From assembly GCF_042186555.1 (NCBI RefSeq), contig NC_133325.1, forward strand, positions 94,091,464-94,155,463: DNA of 64,000 nt. The letters run 5' to 3'. The notes under the pieces were generated by a model that was not told where the DNA came from, ran no database searches, and saw only the letters and a program-made list of their open reading frames with translations. Shown here piece after piece: positions 10,887 to 22,018 of this stretch. A program made the position numbers and the translations under genes. The first letter of the stretch is position 1, and the number at the start of each line of letters is the position of its first letter. Source of the DNA: Aquarana catesbeiana. Taxonomy: Eukaryota; Chordata; Amphibia; Anura; Ranidae.

Positions 10887-11229
10887 ATATTGTAATTGTT
10901 TGCTGAATAAGTAAAAAGACAACACAAGGTAATTATAAGTAAATATTAAATATTTGTTGATTAAAAGTATATTTTTAAAAAAAAAAAAAGTAAATGTGAA
11001 AATTTGCTTATTCAGTTTTAAAATATCCATGTGCTTTCTTCTGTGAGCAGTGAGTTGAGACCATTTTCGGAAAAGTGCTTGCAAATGCATGTGCACATCA
11101 AATACAGTTTTAGTAAATTTGACAACTGTATCTCTGCATTACTGATTGAAACAAAGATCCCTGCCCTAAATAGGCACTGATATTAAACAAAAAAACCCAA
11201 AAAAGTAATAAATTGTAGCTTTCCCATCT
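10887..11229. other. No gene identified
   Basis: AT-rich, including an A-run at about 10977-10989. Nothing recognisable is seen. Confidence 0.5.
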
Positions 11230-11724
11230 TTAAAGTATTTCTAAACCCACAACAGTAAAATCAGTGTGTATATGCAGTAACGCATGCTTGTTACACTCAC
11301 TGTGCAACCTAAGAGGCTAACTCTGTGCATTGCGTAAAAGGGCTGTTTGATCCTGTCCTCTCTGATCCTTCCCTTCTTCCACAGTCCCCAATCCATCTGC
11401 TGATAGTACAGAGGCTTGGGGGCACTCTGCACATGCTCAGCTTGGGGTGTATTCCTAGAGAGTTATTTTTTTGGGAGGGTGCATGTGATCAGCACAGGGC
11501 CAATCAGCACTGTCTAGACATGTCCAGACAGAGGATTAGGGGAGAAGAAAAACGCCTCCTACAAGCTTTGCTAGGAACTGATAGAAGTCACAAGACTGCT
11601 ATATACTGCTGATGAGAGGAGTTTAGCAGTTTATATTTACTAAAATAATTGTATTTCCATGTTGTGTGTACTGTGGGAAACCAGATATAGTGAATGCAGG
11701 ATCCTGGGTTTAGTAACACTTTAA
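11230..11724. mobile_element. TTAA-bounded MITE (GTAACACTTTAA family), copy 1
   Basis: TTAA at 11230-11233 and 11721-11724. The right end reads GGGTTTAGTAACACTTTAA and the left is its diverged inverse. Throughout its length it is similar to 53651-54142, for example GATCCTGTCCTCTCTGATCC and CACAAGACTGCTATATACTG. It has no coding capacity. Confidence 0.8.
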
Positions 11725-13140
11725 TTGTTGTTCCTGTGTTAGTGTTCTTTTTTAAGCTTTTTATTGTCACCTGCTGATCCGTCCAGTAACACAATTCTTG
11801 TGTTAGGGTGTCTTCACTCCACAGAGACAACATTGGACAGTAGCATTGTTAATCTAGTGTTGGAGGGACTAGCAGATTTACATGGACTGACCAATTAAAG
11901 CTTAAAAGAGAAGTATGGGAGTTAAAAATCTGCAAATATTTTACCTTTACATTTCAGGTTTACTACTGTGATTTTCACACATACTTGCACGTTCTTGTTT
12001 GTATTCATGCATACAAGCGCAAAATACTGGCCAATAATGCAGATTTTTGTATTTTTTACTGATCTAAATACAGTACACGTTTAATGATATTTACGCACTG
12101 GTTCAGATCAGTAAAAATAAAGTTCCTGAATGCCTAAAAACGTGTGCAAGAGCCTTAAGGGGCCATCAAGGCAATCGATTTGCATGAAATCAGATCTCAC
12201 AGATGATAATCTTTACCATTTTTAGACAGCTTCAAAAAAGTCCTCCTCTAGATATCACAGTAACTCCTGACCACAATCAAAGCTGGTAGTGACTTCAGAG
12301 TTTGTGAGGCAGGGAAATAAAATTACTAAATAAATAGTTGTGATCTCAGCTTTAATATGGCCGCATTTTTAACACAAGCTTCTTTGATTAAAAAAAAAAA
12401 AAAAAAAAAAGATCTCTTCTTTTTTTTGCAGTTCAGCTTCCTGATTTCAGCTAGTCATTTTGTTTACAGAACAAATACATCTTCATGAATACACAATATA
12501 ATGGAGGGTTATATAAGCAGTGACACATAGCTGGGTGTGCGTCTCAGAATTACTGTGCCGCCTGCAGTTTACATCAACAGCTAAATTAAAACTATTGTCA
12601 TCATTCCCACTACAGCCTCAATATTTCAGTTTCATGACATGATTGATGAAGAGAGTTGCGTGTACTCGTGTCAGTGGCCAAGTTGTCTTCTCAGTGCATC
12701 AAGCTGCTCTGATATAATCATATGCAACAATTTATGATACACACAAGATTGTTCCTTCTGTTATGCGGGATTCTGTGCTGTTTCCTGTACCCCCAACACT
12801 TTGTTGGACCTATTTATTAAGGTGTCTAATTGGAGAATTTCCTCCTTTCTGTGACAATGGATGCTGTTTTCCTCATGTGTGCAGAAGGATCAGATTTGCT
12901 AACTCAAAAATTATTACTTTATACTTTAAATTATTATTATTACTTTATAAAATAATATAAAAAATAATTATTATATGTTATCGATGCAAATATCACAAGC
13001 AGTATTTCTTGAGATAGTTTACTAAATGATGTGACATTGTAAATCAGATAAATATATATAGGAGGCATTTTACAAAAAAAAATCCCTCACAGGTTATTTT
13101 ACACCTTTAAAGGGACCCTGTCATCATAAAAAAAGGTCAA
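11725..13140. other. No gene identified; shared repeat segment and A-run
   Basis: Part of 11745-11905 (GGACAGTAGCATTGT, ACTAGCAGATTTA) recurs near 60565-60640, so it is an unclassified interspersed repeat. A 20-base A-run lies near 12391-12410. A TTTAAAGGGACCCTGTCATC motif at about 13107-13126 looks like the start of another TTAA-type MITE. No exon-like frame is supported. Confidence 0.5.
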
Positions 13141-14700
13141 TCACGTCCTGGTAGTGACACAGGTGGCCAGTACCTTCTTGCCTTCATACAAAGCTCCAAC
13201 ACTTCCCAGTAGTGACACAGGTGGCCTACACCCTTCTACCTTCATACAGAGCTACAACACTTCCCAGTATTGGCACAGATGGTCACTTCTTGGTAGTGAT
13301 ACAGGTGGCCTGTACCCTCTTACCTTGATAAAAATCTCCAACACTTCCCAGTATTGGCACAGATGGTCTGCACCCTTCTGCCCTCGTACAAAGCTCCAAC
13401 ATTTCCCAGTATTGGCACAGGTGGCCTATACCCTCCTGCCTCCATAAGAAAGTTCCATAACTTCCTGGTAGTGACACAGGTGGCCTGCACTCTCCTGCTT
13501 TCACACAAATCTCTAATACATCCTAGTAGTGACACAGGTGGCATGTACCCTCTTGCATTCATACAGAGATCCAACACTTCCCGGTATTGGCACAGGTGGT
13601 CTGCACCCTTCTGCCTTAATAAAAAAGCTCCATCACTTCCTGGTAGTGACACGGGTGGCCTGTACCCTCTTGCCTTGATACAAAGCTCCATCACTTCCCG
13701 TTATTGGCACAGGTGGCCTGCACCCTTCTGCCTTTAAACAAAGCTCCAATACTCCCCAGTATTAGCACAGGTGGCTTCCATCCTTCTGTCCTCATTAAAA
13801 GCTACAACACTTCATAGTAGTGACACAAGTGGCCTGCACTCTCCTGCCTTCATAAAAAAGCTCCATCAAGCCCCTGGTAGTGACACAGGTTGCCTTTTTA
13901 AAAAAAACTTCATTAGGTCCTGGTAGTGACACAAGTGGCCTGTACCCTCTTGCCTTCATGCAAAGCTCCAACACTTCCCAGTATTGGCACAGTTGACCTT
14001 CACCCCCCTGCCTTTATAAAAAAGCTCCAAAACTTCCCAGTATTGGCACAGATGGTCTGCGCCCTTCTGCCCTCATACAAAGCTCCCACACTTCCCAGTA
14101 TTGGCACAGGTGGCCTGTACCCTCCTGTCCTCATAAAAAAGCTCCATCACTTCCTGGTAGTGACACCGGTGGCCTGCACTCTCCTGCTTTCATACAAATC
14201 TCTACTACATCCTAGTAGTGACACAGGTGGCCTGTACCCTCTTGCATTTATACAGAGCTCCAACACTTCCCGGTATTGGCACGGTTGGTCTGCACCCTCC
14301 TGCCTTAATAAAAAAGCTCCATCACTTGCTGGTAGTGACACAGGTGGCCTGTACCCTCTTGCATTTATACAGAGCTCCAACACTTCCCGGTATTGGCACA
14401 GTTGGTCTGCACCCTCCTGCCTTAATAAAAAAGCTCCATCACTTGCTAGTAGTGACACAGGTGGCCTGTATCCTCTTGCATTCATGCAGAGCTCCAACAC
14501 TTCCCGGTATTAGGACAGGTGGTCTGCACCCTCCTGCCTTAAAAAAAAAGCTCCATAGCTTCCTGGTAGTGACACGGGTGGCCTGTATCCTCTTGCCCTG
14601 ATACAAAGCTCCAACACTTTCCGGTATTGGCACAGGTGGCCTGCACCCTTCTGCCTTTATACAAAGCTCCAATACTCCCCAGTATTGGTACAGTGGCTTC
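13141..14700. repeat. 58/59-bp minisatellite with alternating subtypes, about 28 units
   Basis: A motif of the form GTAGTGACACAGGTGGCC or GTATTGGCACAGGTGGCC recurs at 13156, 13214, 13272, 13356, 13414, 13473, 13531, 13589, 13648, 13706 and so on to 14687, with spacings of 58 or 59 bp apart from one short unit near 13298 and one of 46 bp near 13928. Two subtypes, GTAGTGACAC with CTTGCC and GTATTGGCAC with CTGCC, often alternate, giving a dimer of about 117 bp. Because 117 is divisible by three, long open frames appear on both strands. They are artefacts of the repeat, not genes. Confidence 0.93.
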
Positions 14701-14739
14701 ATGATTTCCTTCCCAATTATTTAATGAACTAATGAACTG

Positions 14740-16424
14740 TACTCATTAGGCACACATCTTTTTTGTCAAGCCATCGCAGTGCCATCATTTTGCCTTTCTG
14801 CCAGTTTCCATTTCTCCAGTCCTCAACTTCTTACTGTCAAAAATTGGCGGCACGTCGTGCCGGTTAGCCCTAACGATTCCATAGGCATCTGTTTTGTTCT
14901 GCAAAAGAAACTCATAAAGTTCAGGAGATGTGTAAAAGTTGTTTGTAGTTACGCAATAGCCCTTTAGCAATGGCTCAATTAGTGAAAGAACGGAAGATGT
15001 TGCCATTCCATAGTTGCTGTGGGTTGAATTTTATTCCTTTCCCAGTGTATAGGACAGAATTCTAAATGTAGCCAGTCGACGATTCGCATAGCATGAAGGA
15101 TTTTAAGCCAAATTGTGCTCGCCATGTATTGTATCCAGCTGAGCCTTCATTTGTAGGCCATTAGACTTCTATGCTAATATCTCTATCTGGCACATAGCTC
15201 TGTTGGAAATTCTTCAGAATAATTTGATATACTTCCCAAATTTTCTTGAGTTTTGGTGCTGGATGAGTGGTTTCATCAAATTTTTTGTTGTTTTCAAAGT
15301 GCAACTATTTCATTATGAGGGAAAATTTGTAGGGTAGGACCCCACTGCCGCCATTCTTTTTACATCGCTAATTTTAGAACTTCATGTGAGTGTACCCTTT
15401 TTTAAAAAATTTGGTGTATTTTTTTACGGAATTACACTATGTGGCTTCTCTCCTTCTCATTACATTTTATGGCCATTTGCTTTTCAACATTATCCTGAGG
15501 GACCTACTAGCTCCCGGTCTGCTTCCGGACTTCCACTTCCATCACTTCTCTGGAACATCCATCAATACCCACCACCCAAGCCTGATTTGACCCAGTTGGG
15601 CGTACGCCCTTTTGGGTCCACGCCATTTGGTAAACCTCCCTATTGTTGGATGGTGGTGCGTCTCTTCTGCGTTCACCCCAGATGTCACACATTTGATATG
15701 TTCCTTGCACGAAGTCACTGAAAATATATCTACCTATTTATGAGTCTTACATATACGGAGGACTTTTTTACGTTTTCTGTGATACCCTTAATCATTGGTT
15801 GGACATTCATTTTATGTTGAACTTTTTAGCGCTACACATAAGTTTTGTTTGTTGCAACTATTTCATTATGAGGGGAAATTTGTACTTTGACATGACCGTG
15901 CCAAAGAATGGAGTGGCAAGTAATTTGTTAGTTGTCCAATACCGCTTCTGCAGGGGTTTCCTCACTACTCCCTGAAGTATTATTGGGCCTAGAAATATCC
16001 AAATGTCATCTTTGGTCACTGGTTCCCATTTTCTACTTCTTGGAAACTTCCGATGCGTAGTAGCTTGTTGCTCTTGGTACCGGTTTGTCTCCGTAATTAT
16101 TTTTTCAATAACCTCATCGGTCAGAAATAGTTGTAGGTGTGCCAAGGGATTGTCATCTTCAACATCCACTTTCATACCAGGTGCTCTAGTAAATGGGAAT
16201 CTTGGGGGCGCTGCGTAATCCGTACCGCAGTCAATAGAGCACCAAGTCCGCACATCACTGAGCTCAGTTGCAGAATCATCGCTGAAATCACTTTCTGTGT
16301 CTGATGACAAATTTCCCCACTAATCACTATCACTCAATTCTGCAAGTGATTCTGAATCGTTATCGCTGTTTTCAAGCAGGTCATAAACCGCTTTTGATGT
16401 AGAGGCACGCTTTTTGGGTGCCAT
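14740..16424 (-). pseudogene. piggyBac transposase pseudogene (PGBD-like)
   Basis: Relic of a piggyBac transposase, a DDE-type enzyme that inserts at TTAA. The start ATG is at 16424-16422, followed by MAPKKRASTSKAVYDLLE and an acidic segment typical of the family N-terminus. An in-frame TAG lies at 16322-16320 where the relative at 9616 has Leu. The next block (16310-15858) includes WEPVTKDDIWIFLG and ends in an in-frame TAG at the edge of a 522-bp insertion. Coding similarity resumes at 15300 with LHFENNKKFDE and continues through RAQFGLKSFMLCESSTGYI, NNFYTSPELYEFLL and DVCLMSTVH, with several stops and frameshifts. The last third of the usual protein, including the C-terminal Cys-rich region, is absent. 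It is non-functional. Confidence 0.93.
15301..15884. mobile_element. 522-bp insertion flanked by 31-bp direct repeats
   Basis: The segments 15301-15331 and 15854-15884 are direct repeats of 31 bp with one mismatch, and the piggyBac coding similarity continues on both sides. The enclosed 15332-15853 is therefore an insertion with an unusually long duplication. It contains TTTTTAGCGCTACACATAAG near its right end and has no recognised domain. The long duplication suits target-primed retrotransposition more than a DNA transposon. Its class was not determined. Confidence 0.75.
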
Positions 16425-16567
16425 GGATGTTCTCCAATTTTCAGGCAGAAAGAATAGTAAAACTGCAGGCAGGGCACTGGACAAAGCACTGGGGACAAAC
16501 TGAGGTCAAATGATTTCATAAAGTAATATAATCCAATAAGTTTACAATGTATTGAGTGTGTGTTGTG

Positions 16568-16574
16568 TTTTATA
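16568..16574 (-). promoter_or_regulatory. TATA-like box upstream of piggyBac transposase
   Basis: TATAAAA on the minus strand about 144 bases before the transposase ATG at 16424, within the 5' leader. A plausible core promoter element, judged by sequence and position only. Confidence 0.35.
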
Positions 16575-16816
16575 CATTTTGACATTGCCACAGGTTCCAC
16601 CACCATGCGTTGCGACACTCGCCCAGAACACACAGAGCATTGGGCGGAAGATCCGCCCACCGGACACAGCAGGAGTACATTGCGTGATCGTGGGGACAAG
16701 GTAAGTAACCTCTTCCAGGATCCTGCGATGCAATCCCAAGTGTGGCTCGGGGTTACAGCTAATGGTACTTAAATTTCACCCCGAGCCACCCTCGTGAATA
16801 CCACCAAAGAGGTTAA

Positions 16817-17870
16817 AGTTGTTTGTGTGGACACAATAAAAAAAAACAAAGAAAAAAACCCAGTGATCCTGCCAGAAATCCAGGCAGCTTCTAACTTGCT
16901 GTGAGGAAAAAGGGAGGAATGTTCTGCAGTTGAAATCAGGACAATAACCTTAGGGTGACAGTGGTGATGCCCCATAGATGCAGTACAGCACTGGCAGGAT
17001 TGATAACCTATAATATATTACAGTTTGTGGGTTTAGGTACATTTTAAAGTAGAATTCAAGGTAAAAAAATAAGGGCCCGTTCACATATGGGCGATTTGGA
17101 ATTGCGAGCAGAATCACAACCTCATTTACTGGTTGCCAAGAATATTTAAATATTTAAACCTAATTTACTGGTTGCTAAGAATATTTAAATACTTGAATGT
17201 CCAAGGCCTGGCCACAAGTTCATTTTAAGTTACACTAATCTCTGAGAATTTCTATAATGATTGTGTCTTGAGATACAGTACTATGTGTATACAGCGTGAC
17301 TTTTAATCTGTTCTGTATACAGATTTAAATGACAACGGAGCTGTTTCACTGCTTCTCACATGTGGTTATAATAGGATGAAGTGGGCACTGCTCAGACGGC
17401 AATACAGTTAATGGAAACATTTACTTGCGATATGAATCTGTGAGTGGGGCTGACTCCGTTTCCTCCTGAAGTAAACAGAATGTAAAATGTATTGTGACTT
17501 GAGCATGTTCAGGCAATTAATATTTAATGGAGACAATATTGCTAATATATTCTGAAAGTAGCATTGTGGGCTAATTGTAGTGTAACACGAAAACGAGTTA
17601 TCTTTGTCACATAACCAATAGTAGCTTCAATATGATCAGTTACTTATTACAAGGTGCTGCTACTACATCCGCATTTACCTGTATCTGACGGCATGTGTTC
17701 TTATCTATACCACAACAAGCAGTGATATTTGCCTAGGTGGCCACACACAGCAGCATAATATCTAATGATACAGCTGATATCATGGCAATCTCTCTCAACC
17801 TATCTAAATGATTGCATTTGCAGACTGGTGTGAGTATCACAACAGATCATCAGTTACTGTTTAACTGCTT
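16817..17870. other. No gene identified; short direct repeat
   Basis: A motif AATTTACTGGTTGC(C/T)AAG followed by AATATTTAAATA appears twice in tandem at about 17131-17200. GGGCCCGTTCACATATGGGCG near 17075 resembles the start of a MITE. No exon is supported. Confidence 0.5.
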
Positions 17871-18729
17871 CAATACTGGGCACTTTCACCCCCTTCCTGC
17901 CCAGGCCAATTTCCAGCTGTCACACTTTGACTGATAATTGCATGGTCATGCACCCAAATGAAATTTTTATTTATTTATTTTTTTCTTAGACTGAGCTTCC
18001 TTTTGGTGGTATTGAATCACCACTGGATTTTTTATTTTTTTGCTAAAAAAAAATTTAAAAAGTTCAAAAATTTGAAAAAAAAAAACGTTTTTAGTTTCTG
18101 TTAGAAAATTTTGTAAATAAGTACCATAATTTTTCTCCTTCACCGATGTGCACTGATGAGGCTGCACTGATGGGCAATGATAGACTGCAATGAAGGGCAA
18201 TGATGAGGAGGCACTAATATGTAGCACTGATGGGCACTGATAGGCGGCACTGATAGGCAGCACTGATAGGCAGCACTGATAAGTGGCACGGATTGGCGGC
18301 ACTGATGGGCGGCACTGATTAGCAGGCACTGATGGGCACTGAAAGGCAGCACTGATGGGCACTGACTGGCATCACTACTGGGCACTGTTGGGGCTGCCCT
18401 GATTATCTTTGCAGGTCTCCCCTGTGATCAGCTCTCTTCTCCTCACACTCTGTCAGTTTGAGGAGAGAAAAGCCGATAACCGCATTTCCTTGTTTACATT
18501 TGATCGGCTGTGATTGGACACAGCTGATCACATGGGTAAGGAGCCTCGTCATCGGCTCTTTACTGAGATCGGGATTACACCGTGTCCCAGGGACACAGCA
18601 TGCCACCGATCGCCACACTGCACACCCCCAGCAGGCATGCAAGCGTGGCGAGAGTAGGACGACGTCATAGGATGTTGTTCCAGAACAAGAGAGCCATCCC
18701 GCCACCGTCATTTGTCTAATGGTGGTTAA
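17871..18729 (-). mobile_element. TTAA-bounded non-autonomous element, copy 2
   Basis: TTAA at 17871-17874 and 18726-18729. The family motif for ATACCACCAAAAGG appears inverted near 18001-18014 and the GC-rich end is at the right, so orientation is minus. The centre is a minisatellite (18150-18385) of CACTGATGGGCRG-type units. No transposase sequence is present. Confidence 0.75.
18150..18385. repeat. Internal minisatellite, CACTGATRGGCRG units
   Basis: Degenerate repeats of roughly 13 bp (GGCACTGATAGGC, GGCACTGATGGGC) in register. The same motif, in either orientation, fills the matching part of the TTAA-family copies at 26695-27135 and 45805-46150. The derived reading frames rich in Ser, Ala, Gln and Cys are repeat artefacts. 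Confidence 0.85.
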
Positions 18730-19048
18730 TAAGAGTAATAGCTACACATGTCTATTCCAACAATACAAACAAATGGCTACTACCCCCACCTATAACTGGC
18801 CTTATGAGCAAGGAGCACATGGAAGGGAAACGCATGTAAAACAAAACCAAAGAAAATTCCCAGTTCAACTGGTCAGCCAGCCTGCAACCAACCAAATTAA
18901 CCTAACAGTTTGCGTTAAAAACAGAGGTTTCATTTGCACACATTTGCAAACACGACAAGGTGCCCCATTATTATCCTCGGTCCTAAGTCTATACATTTTT
19001 GAGAGCCTCCATAGTAGAAGCATGTCTGTTTCAACCAGAGACTGTAGG
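18730..19048. other. No gene identified
   Basis: Nothing recognisable between two elements. The reading frame across 18719-19318 runs into a MITE and shows no domain. Confidence 0.5.
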
Positions 19049-19678
19049 GTTGATTTCAGTGACGGCTGGTGGTTCTTTGTTTGGGGGGAGCGGCAAACAA
19101 CCCGCCCCCAGGGCACCTCAAACCCCCCCCCACAGTCTGCTGGTCCACCGGCACTTACCCCATCTAGGCGGCAGGCACATCGGGCAGCGGCGGGGATCGG
19201 GCAGCGGCGGGCACATTGGGCAGCGGCGGGGATCGGGCAGCGGCGGACATCGGCTCCTGTGTCTTCTCCTCCTCGCTTCCGCCTTGCATCTCACCCCCTG
19301 CTCCTAGGCGTCCAATAGGATTGCTTGTCCTTTCAGCCAATCGGGTAACGGGTATCAGACCCACTTCCTGATTGGCTGGGAGGAGGATCAGTGTTACAAC
19401 AGTGAATAATAATTCGCTGTTGTAACGCCTGGGTGGGCTCATGGCGCAATGCTCTGCGCCACAAGCGCACCCTACTTTGAAGCCTATTAGAGCCTCTGGC
19501 TCTAATCAGGTTCCTAAATAACACCCCCGCCACTGTAATTCATGCGCCTGGTGTCCCCAAAGGGGTTAGGCGCATGAATAGGGGGTAAAGGCCGTGGATC
19601 ATAGAACATTAATTAGGATGTGTCGTCGTGGATAAAGAGGGCGGCGCCCCTAATGGACGGGTCACCCCTGGTTAATTT
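19049..19678. mobile_element. hAT-type MITE with 8-bp duplication
   Basis: The body is 19057-19670. It starts CAGTGACGGCTGG and ends GTCACCCCTG. The flanking octamers are GTTGATTT (19049-19056) and GTTAATTT (19671-19678), seven of eight matching, the size used by hAT elements. It contains a CpG-rich tandem of GGGCAGCGGCGGGGATC-type units at about 19182-19250. No coding sequence. Confidence 0.7.
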
Positions 19679-19847
19679 ACTAAAACTAGAAAGTGTAAAA
19701 TCTGGTGCAGCTGTGCATGGTAGCCAATCAGCTTCCAACTTCAGCTTGTTCAATTAAGCTTTGACAAGGAAACCTGAAAGCGGATTGGTTTCTATGCAGA
19801 GCTGCACCAGATTTTGCACTCTTCAGTTTTAGTAAATCAACCCCTTT
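19675..19847. repeat. Palindromic MITE (TTTACTAAA arms), degenerate
   Basis: Left arm TTTACTAAAACTAGAAAGTG is inverted at the right as TGCACTCTTCAGTTTTAGTAAA. Each arm also carries GGTGCAGCT and a CCAATCAG-type motif. It is a diverged relative of 21122-21360. Confidence 0.7.
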
Positions 19848-20299
19848 GGATCAGCCTCATGCACAGTGCCACAGATGAAATGATCAATAGACATGGAAGC
19901 AGATATTCTCCAGCATATTAGCAGAGTTGCCTTGCAGAGCTGCACTCATTTTCTACCAGAAATGCTATCTATATGGAATTTCTATGCTCATTTTATGTTT
20001 GCTCTGGTTTCCTCTGGGTCCTCCAGTTTCCACTCACAATCCTGGAAGGCTAATCAGTTACTACAGAAAATGCCCTTCTGTGCGTGCCTGTAAAGCTATC
20101 CATATGAGGCTAAACAAGAGAAATCAATTGATTCCCCCATCCACAGTAAACAACAGGAATTTGCCATAATTTGAGCTGTATATGGCCAGCTTAAAAAAGG
20201 AATTTCCCTCTGCCCCCCCTAAAAATAAAAATTCCCAACACTTGTCCTTGTAAAACAGAAAATAAAATACTTACTGGACCATGAAGTCCAGCGTTGTCT
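19848..20299. other. No gene identified
   Basis: No recognisable feature beyond scattered MITE-like motifs. Confidence 0.5.
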
Positions 20300-20740
20300 T
20301 TCCTAAAGCAGCTACACCCAAAACTGGAAGTGCTGTTTATCTGCCTCTACCCCTCCTCTGGTGCCACATTTGAAACCTTTCGGAGGGGGGGGGGGGGAGC
20401 AGGTACCTGTTTTTGACAGGTACTTACTCCCACTTCCGGGTGATCTTGCCGTGGTGAGATCACCCAGAAGTTCGGCCCCCCTCCTCCTTCATCCGCTGCC
20501 AGGCCATTCACAAAGCGCGGCACGCTTTGCGCATGCACAGTAGAAAACCGGCTGTGGAGCCGCAAGGCTTCACTGTCGGTTACCCTTACAAGCAATGGCG
20601 GCAGCAGCACCCGAGAGCCGATGAAAAAATAGGCTGGGCTGAAGACACTGTGGGATCCCTAGACAGGTAGGTGGACAGGTAGGTGTCCTAATATTAAAAG
20701 TCAGCAGCTACATTATTTTTAGCTGCTGACTTTTAATTTT
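20300..20740. mobile_element. Fragment of TTAA-bounded AGTTCC MITE family, diverged copy
   Basis: Shares with the copies at 26011-27427 and 59228-59634 the ordered motifs GTGCCACATTTG, a G-run (20385-20397, 13 G), CAGGTACCTG, a CACAAAGCGCGGCACGC block and a terminal hairpin AGTCAGCAGCTA / TAGCTGCTGACT. The TTAA at 20694-20697 is uninterrupted here, whereas the copy at 26011-27427 has an insertion at this point. Ends are indistinct. Confidence 0.65.
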
Positions 20741-21121
20741 TTCTGAAGGAGGCTGGACCTTCTCTTCAACTGTAACTGAGCACCACAAACTAAAAACTTT
20801 ATTTTATACATTTTTAATACTCGAAGCAAACTCCCCCATCCATCCATGTCTCCATGCTTTATTTTTGTTAAGAAATTACTTTGAAAAACAGCCCCTACCA
20901 TTTCTAGCCATGGCCATCTTGAGTAAAGGCAGATTATTCATGGTGGAATCCATTTGCCCCTCGCTCAGGCATGCAGGCAGAAGGGTGTGCTTAAGCTGAA
21001 AAAACCCATTATCAATATAATCCAGAAAAAAAATGCCCATGAAAACTATATGACATTTATTTTGGCCTAGGCTAGAAACCGCTAAGCAACTGAAATGTAA
21101 AAAAAAGGTTAAAACAAGTAA
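20741..21121. other. No gene identified
   Basis: No recognisable feature. Minus-strand frames here are short and have no domain. Confidence 0.5.
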
Positions 21122-21360
21122 ATACAGGCATACCCCACTTTTAAGTACACAATGGGGTTTATTTACTAAAGCTGGAAAGTGCAAAATCAGGCTCATCTGC
21201 ATAGAAACCAATGAGCTTCCAGGTTTTATTACCAAAGCTTAATTGAACAAGCTGGGGTTAGAAGCTCATTGGTTTCTATGCAGAAGTGAGCCTGATTTTG
21301 CACTTTCCAGCTTTAGTAAATAAACCCCATTGTGTACTTAAAAGTGGGGTATGCCTGTAT
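21122..21360. mobile_element. Long palindromic MITE, TA-flanked
   Basis: The arms begin ATACAGGCATACCCCAC and are perfect inverted repeats for 74 bases (21122-21195 against 21287-21360). Near-perfect pairing extends inward over TGCATAGAAACCAATGAGCTTC. TA flanks the CAGGCATACC ends, suggesting a Tc1/mariner-type MITE. The transcript would fold into a hairpin of about 100 bp. Confidence 0.85.
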
Positions 21361-22018
21361 AATCTACCTTCCTATCTATTTACTAGAGCTAGCAGCATAA
21401 GGATCAAAAATAGTTCATGTTGATTGAGAGAGCAAAGTTCCACTGGGGTACCGTGACGGTCATCCTGGCCTAAGCTGAGAGTTGGGAAGGAAAAAAAAAA
21501 AAATTTTTTTACTCTTCCAAAAAATTTTATTTATTTTTTGCTAATGTGTAAGGGGATGATGCAGGGAAGAGCACTTTGAAAAATTGTTCCACTTTAAAAC
21601 TGGTAGAGGCATTAGATGTTATTTCAAGTAAATTTGAGTCAAGGACTGGTGTAATAGTATGACATTTGCTCAGATCAAAGATCCTCAAAAATCTCAGCAA
21701 ACACTCTGAGTGGGGTTTTAGTTGGTTGCTAAAGCTGATGTAAGACGGGTGAGTCTGCTAGTAGCCAAAAATCCCCAGAAGCAGGATGGCAAAAGTCAGT
21801 GGCAGGATTACCATTAAACTGTCCTTCTGTCCTTATGGAAATGCTCCCTCACAAACTGAAATGAGATGTCATTCCCATTGCTAGTGATTGAGATTCAGTA
21901 GCATTCAGGCCACTGATGGAACGACATCTCACTGCCTCAGCTACAGAAAGCCAATTATTTGGTGCCAGACAGGCAACCCCTATGGCCATTCTGCCACTGG
22001 CAATTTGTTGTTAGCAGT
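21361..22018. other. No gene identified
   Basis: Non-coding sequence with an A/T homopolymer stretch near 21491-21510. Nothing recognisable. Confidence 0.5.

Larger units (their letters stand above)
14701..16816 (-). mobile_element. piggyBac transposon, 3' end missing
   Basis: The 5' end is at 16813-16816 (TTAA), followed inward on the minus strand by CCTCTTTGGTGG. The element carries most of a piggyBac transposase on the minus strand. The opposite end is not present: coding similarity stops near 14740 and the minisatellite begins at about 14700. A 522-bp foreign segment interrupts the gene at 15332-15853. This is the least deleted member of the family that also includes 9201-10035 and 52238-52847. 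Confidence 0.9.

Noticed and set aside
10574..10906. A 110-codon Arg/Cys-rich frame in GC-rich sequence
   Set aside because: It lies wholly within a TTAA-bounded MITE and crosses its hairpins.
12410..12470. T-rich tract followed by TTTGCAG, like a splice acceptor
   Set aside because: The sequence after it meets stops quickly in the frames examined and no matching exon was found.
13926..14513. A 195-codon open frame and several companions of 117-127 codons on both strands
   Set aside because: They are produced by the 58/59-bp minisatellite, whose dimer length is a multiple of three. The peptide is a repeat of the unit and has no domain.
18719..19318. A 199-codon frame
   Set aside because: It crosses from spacer into a CpG-rich MITE with tandem repeats; no domain and no homology recognised.
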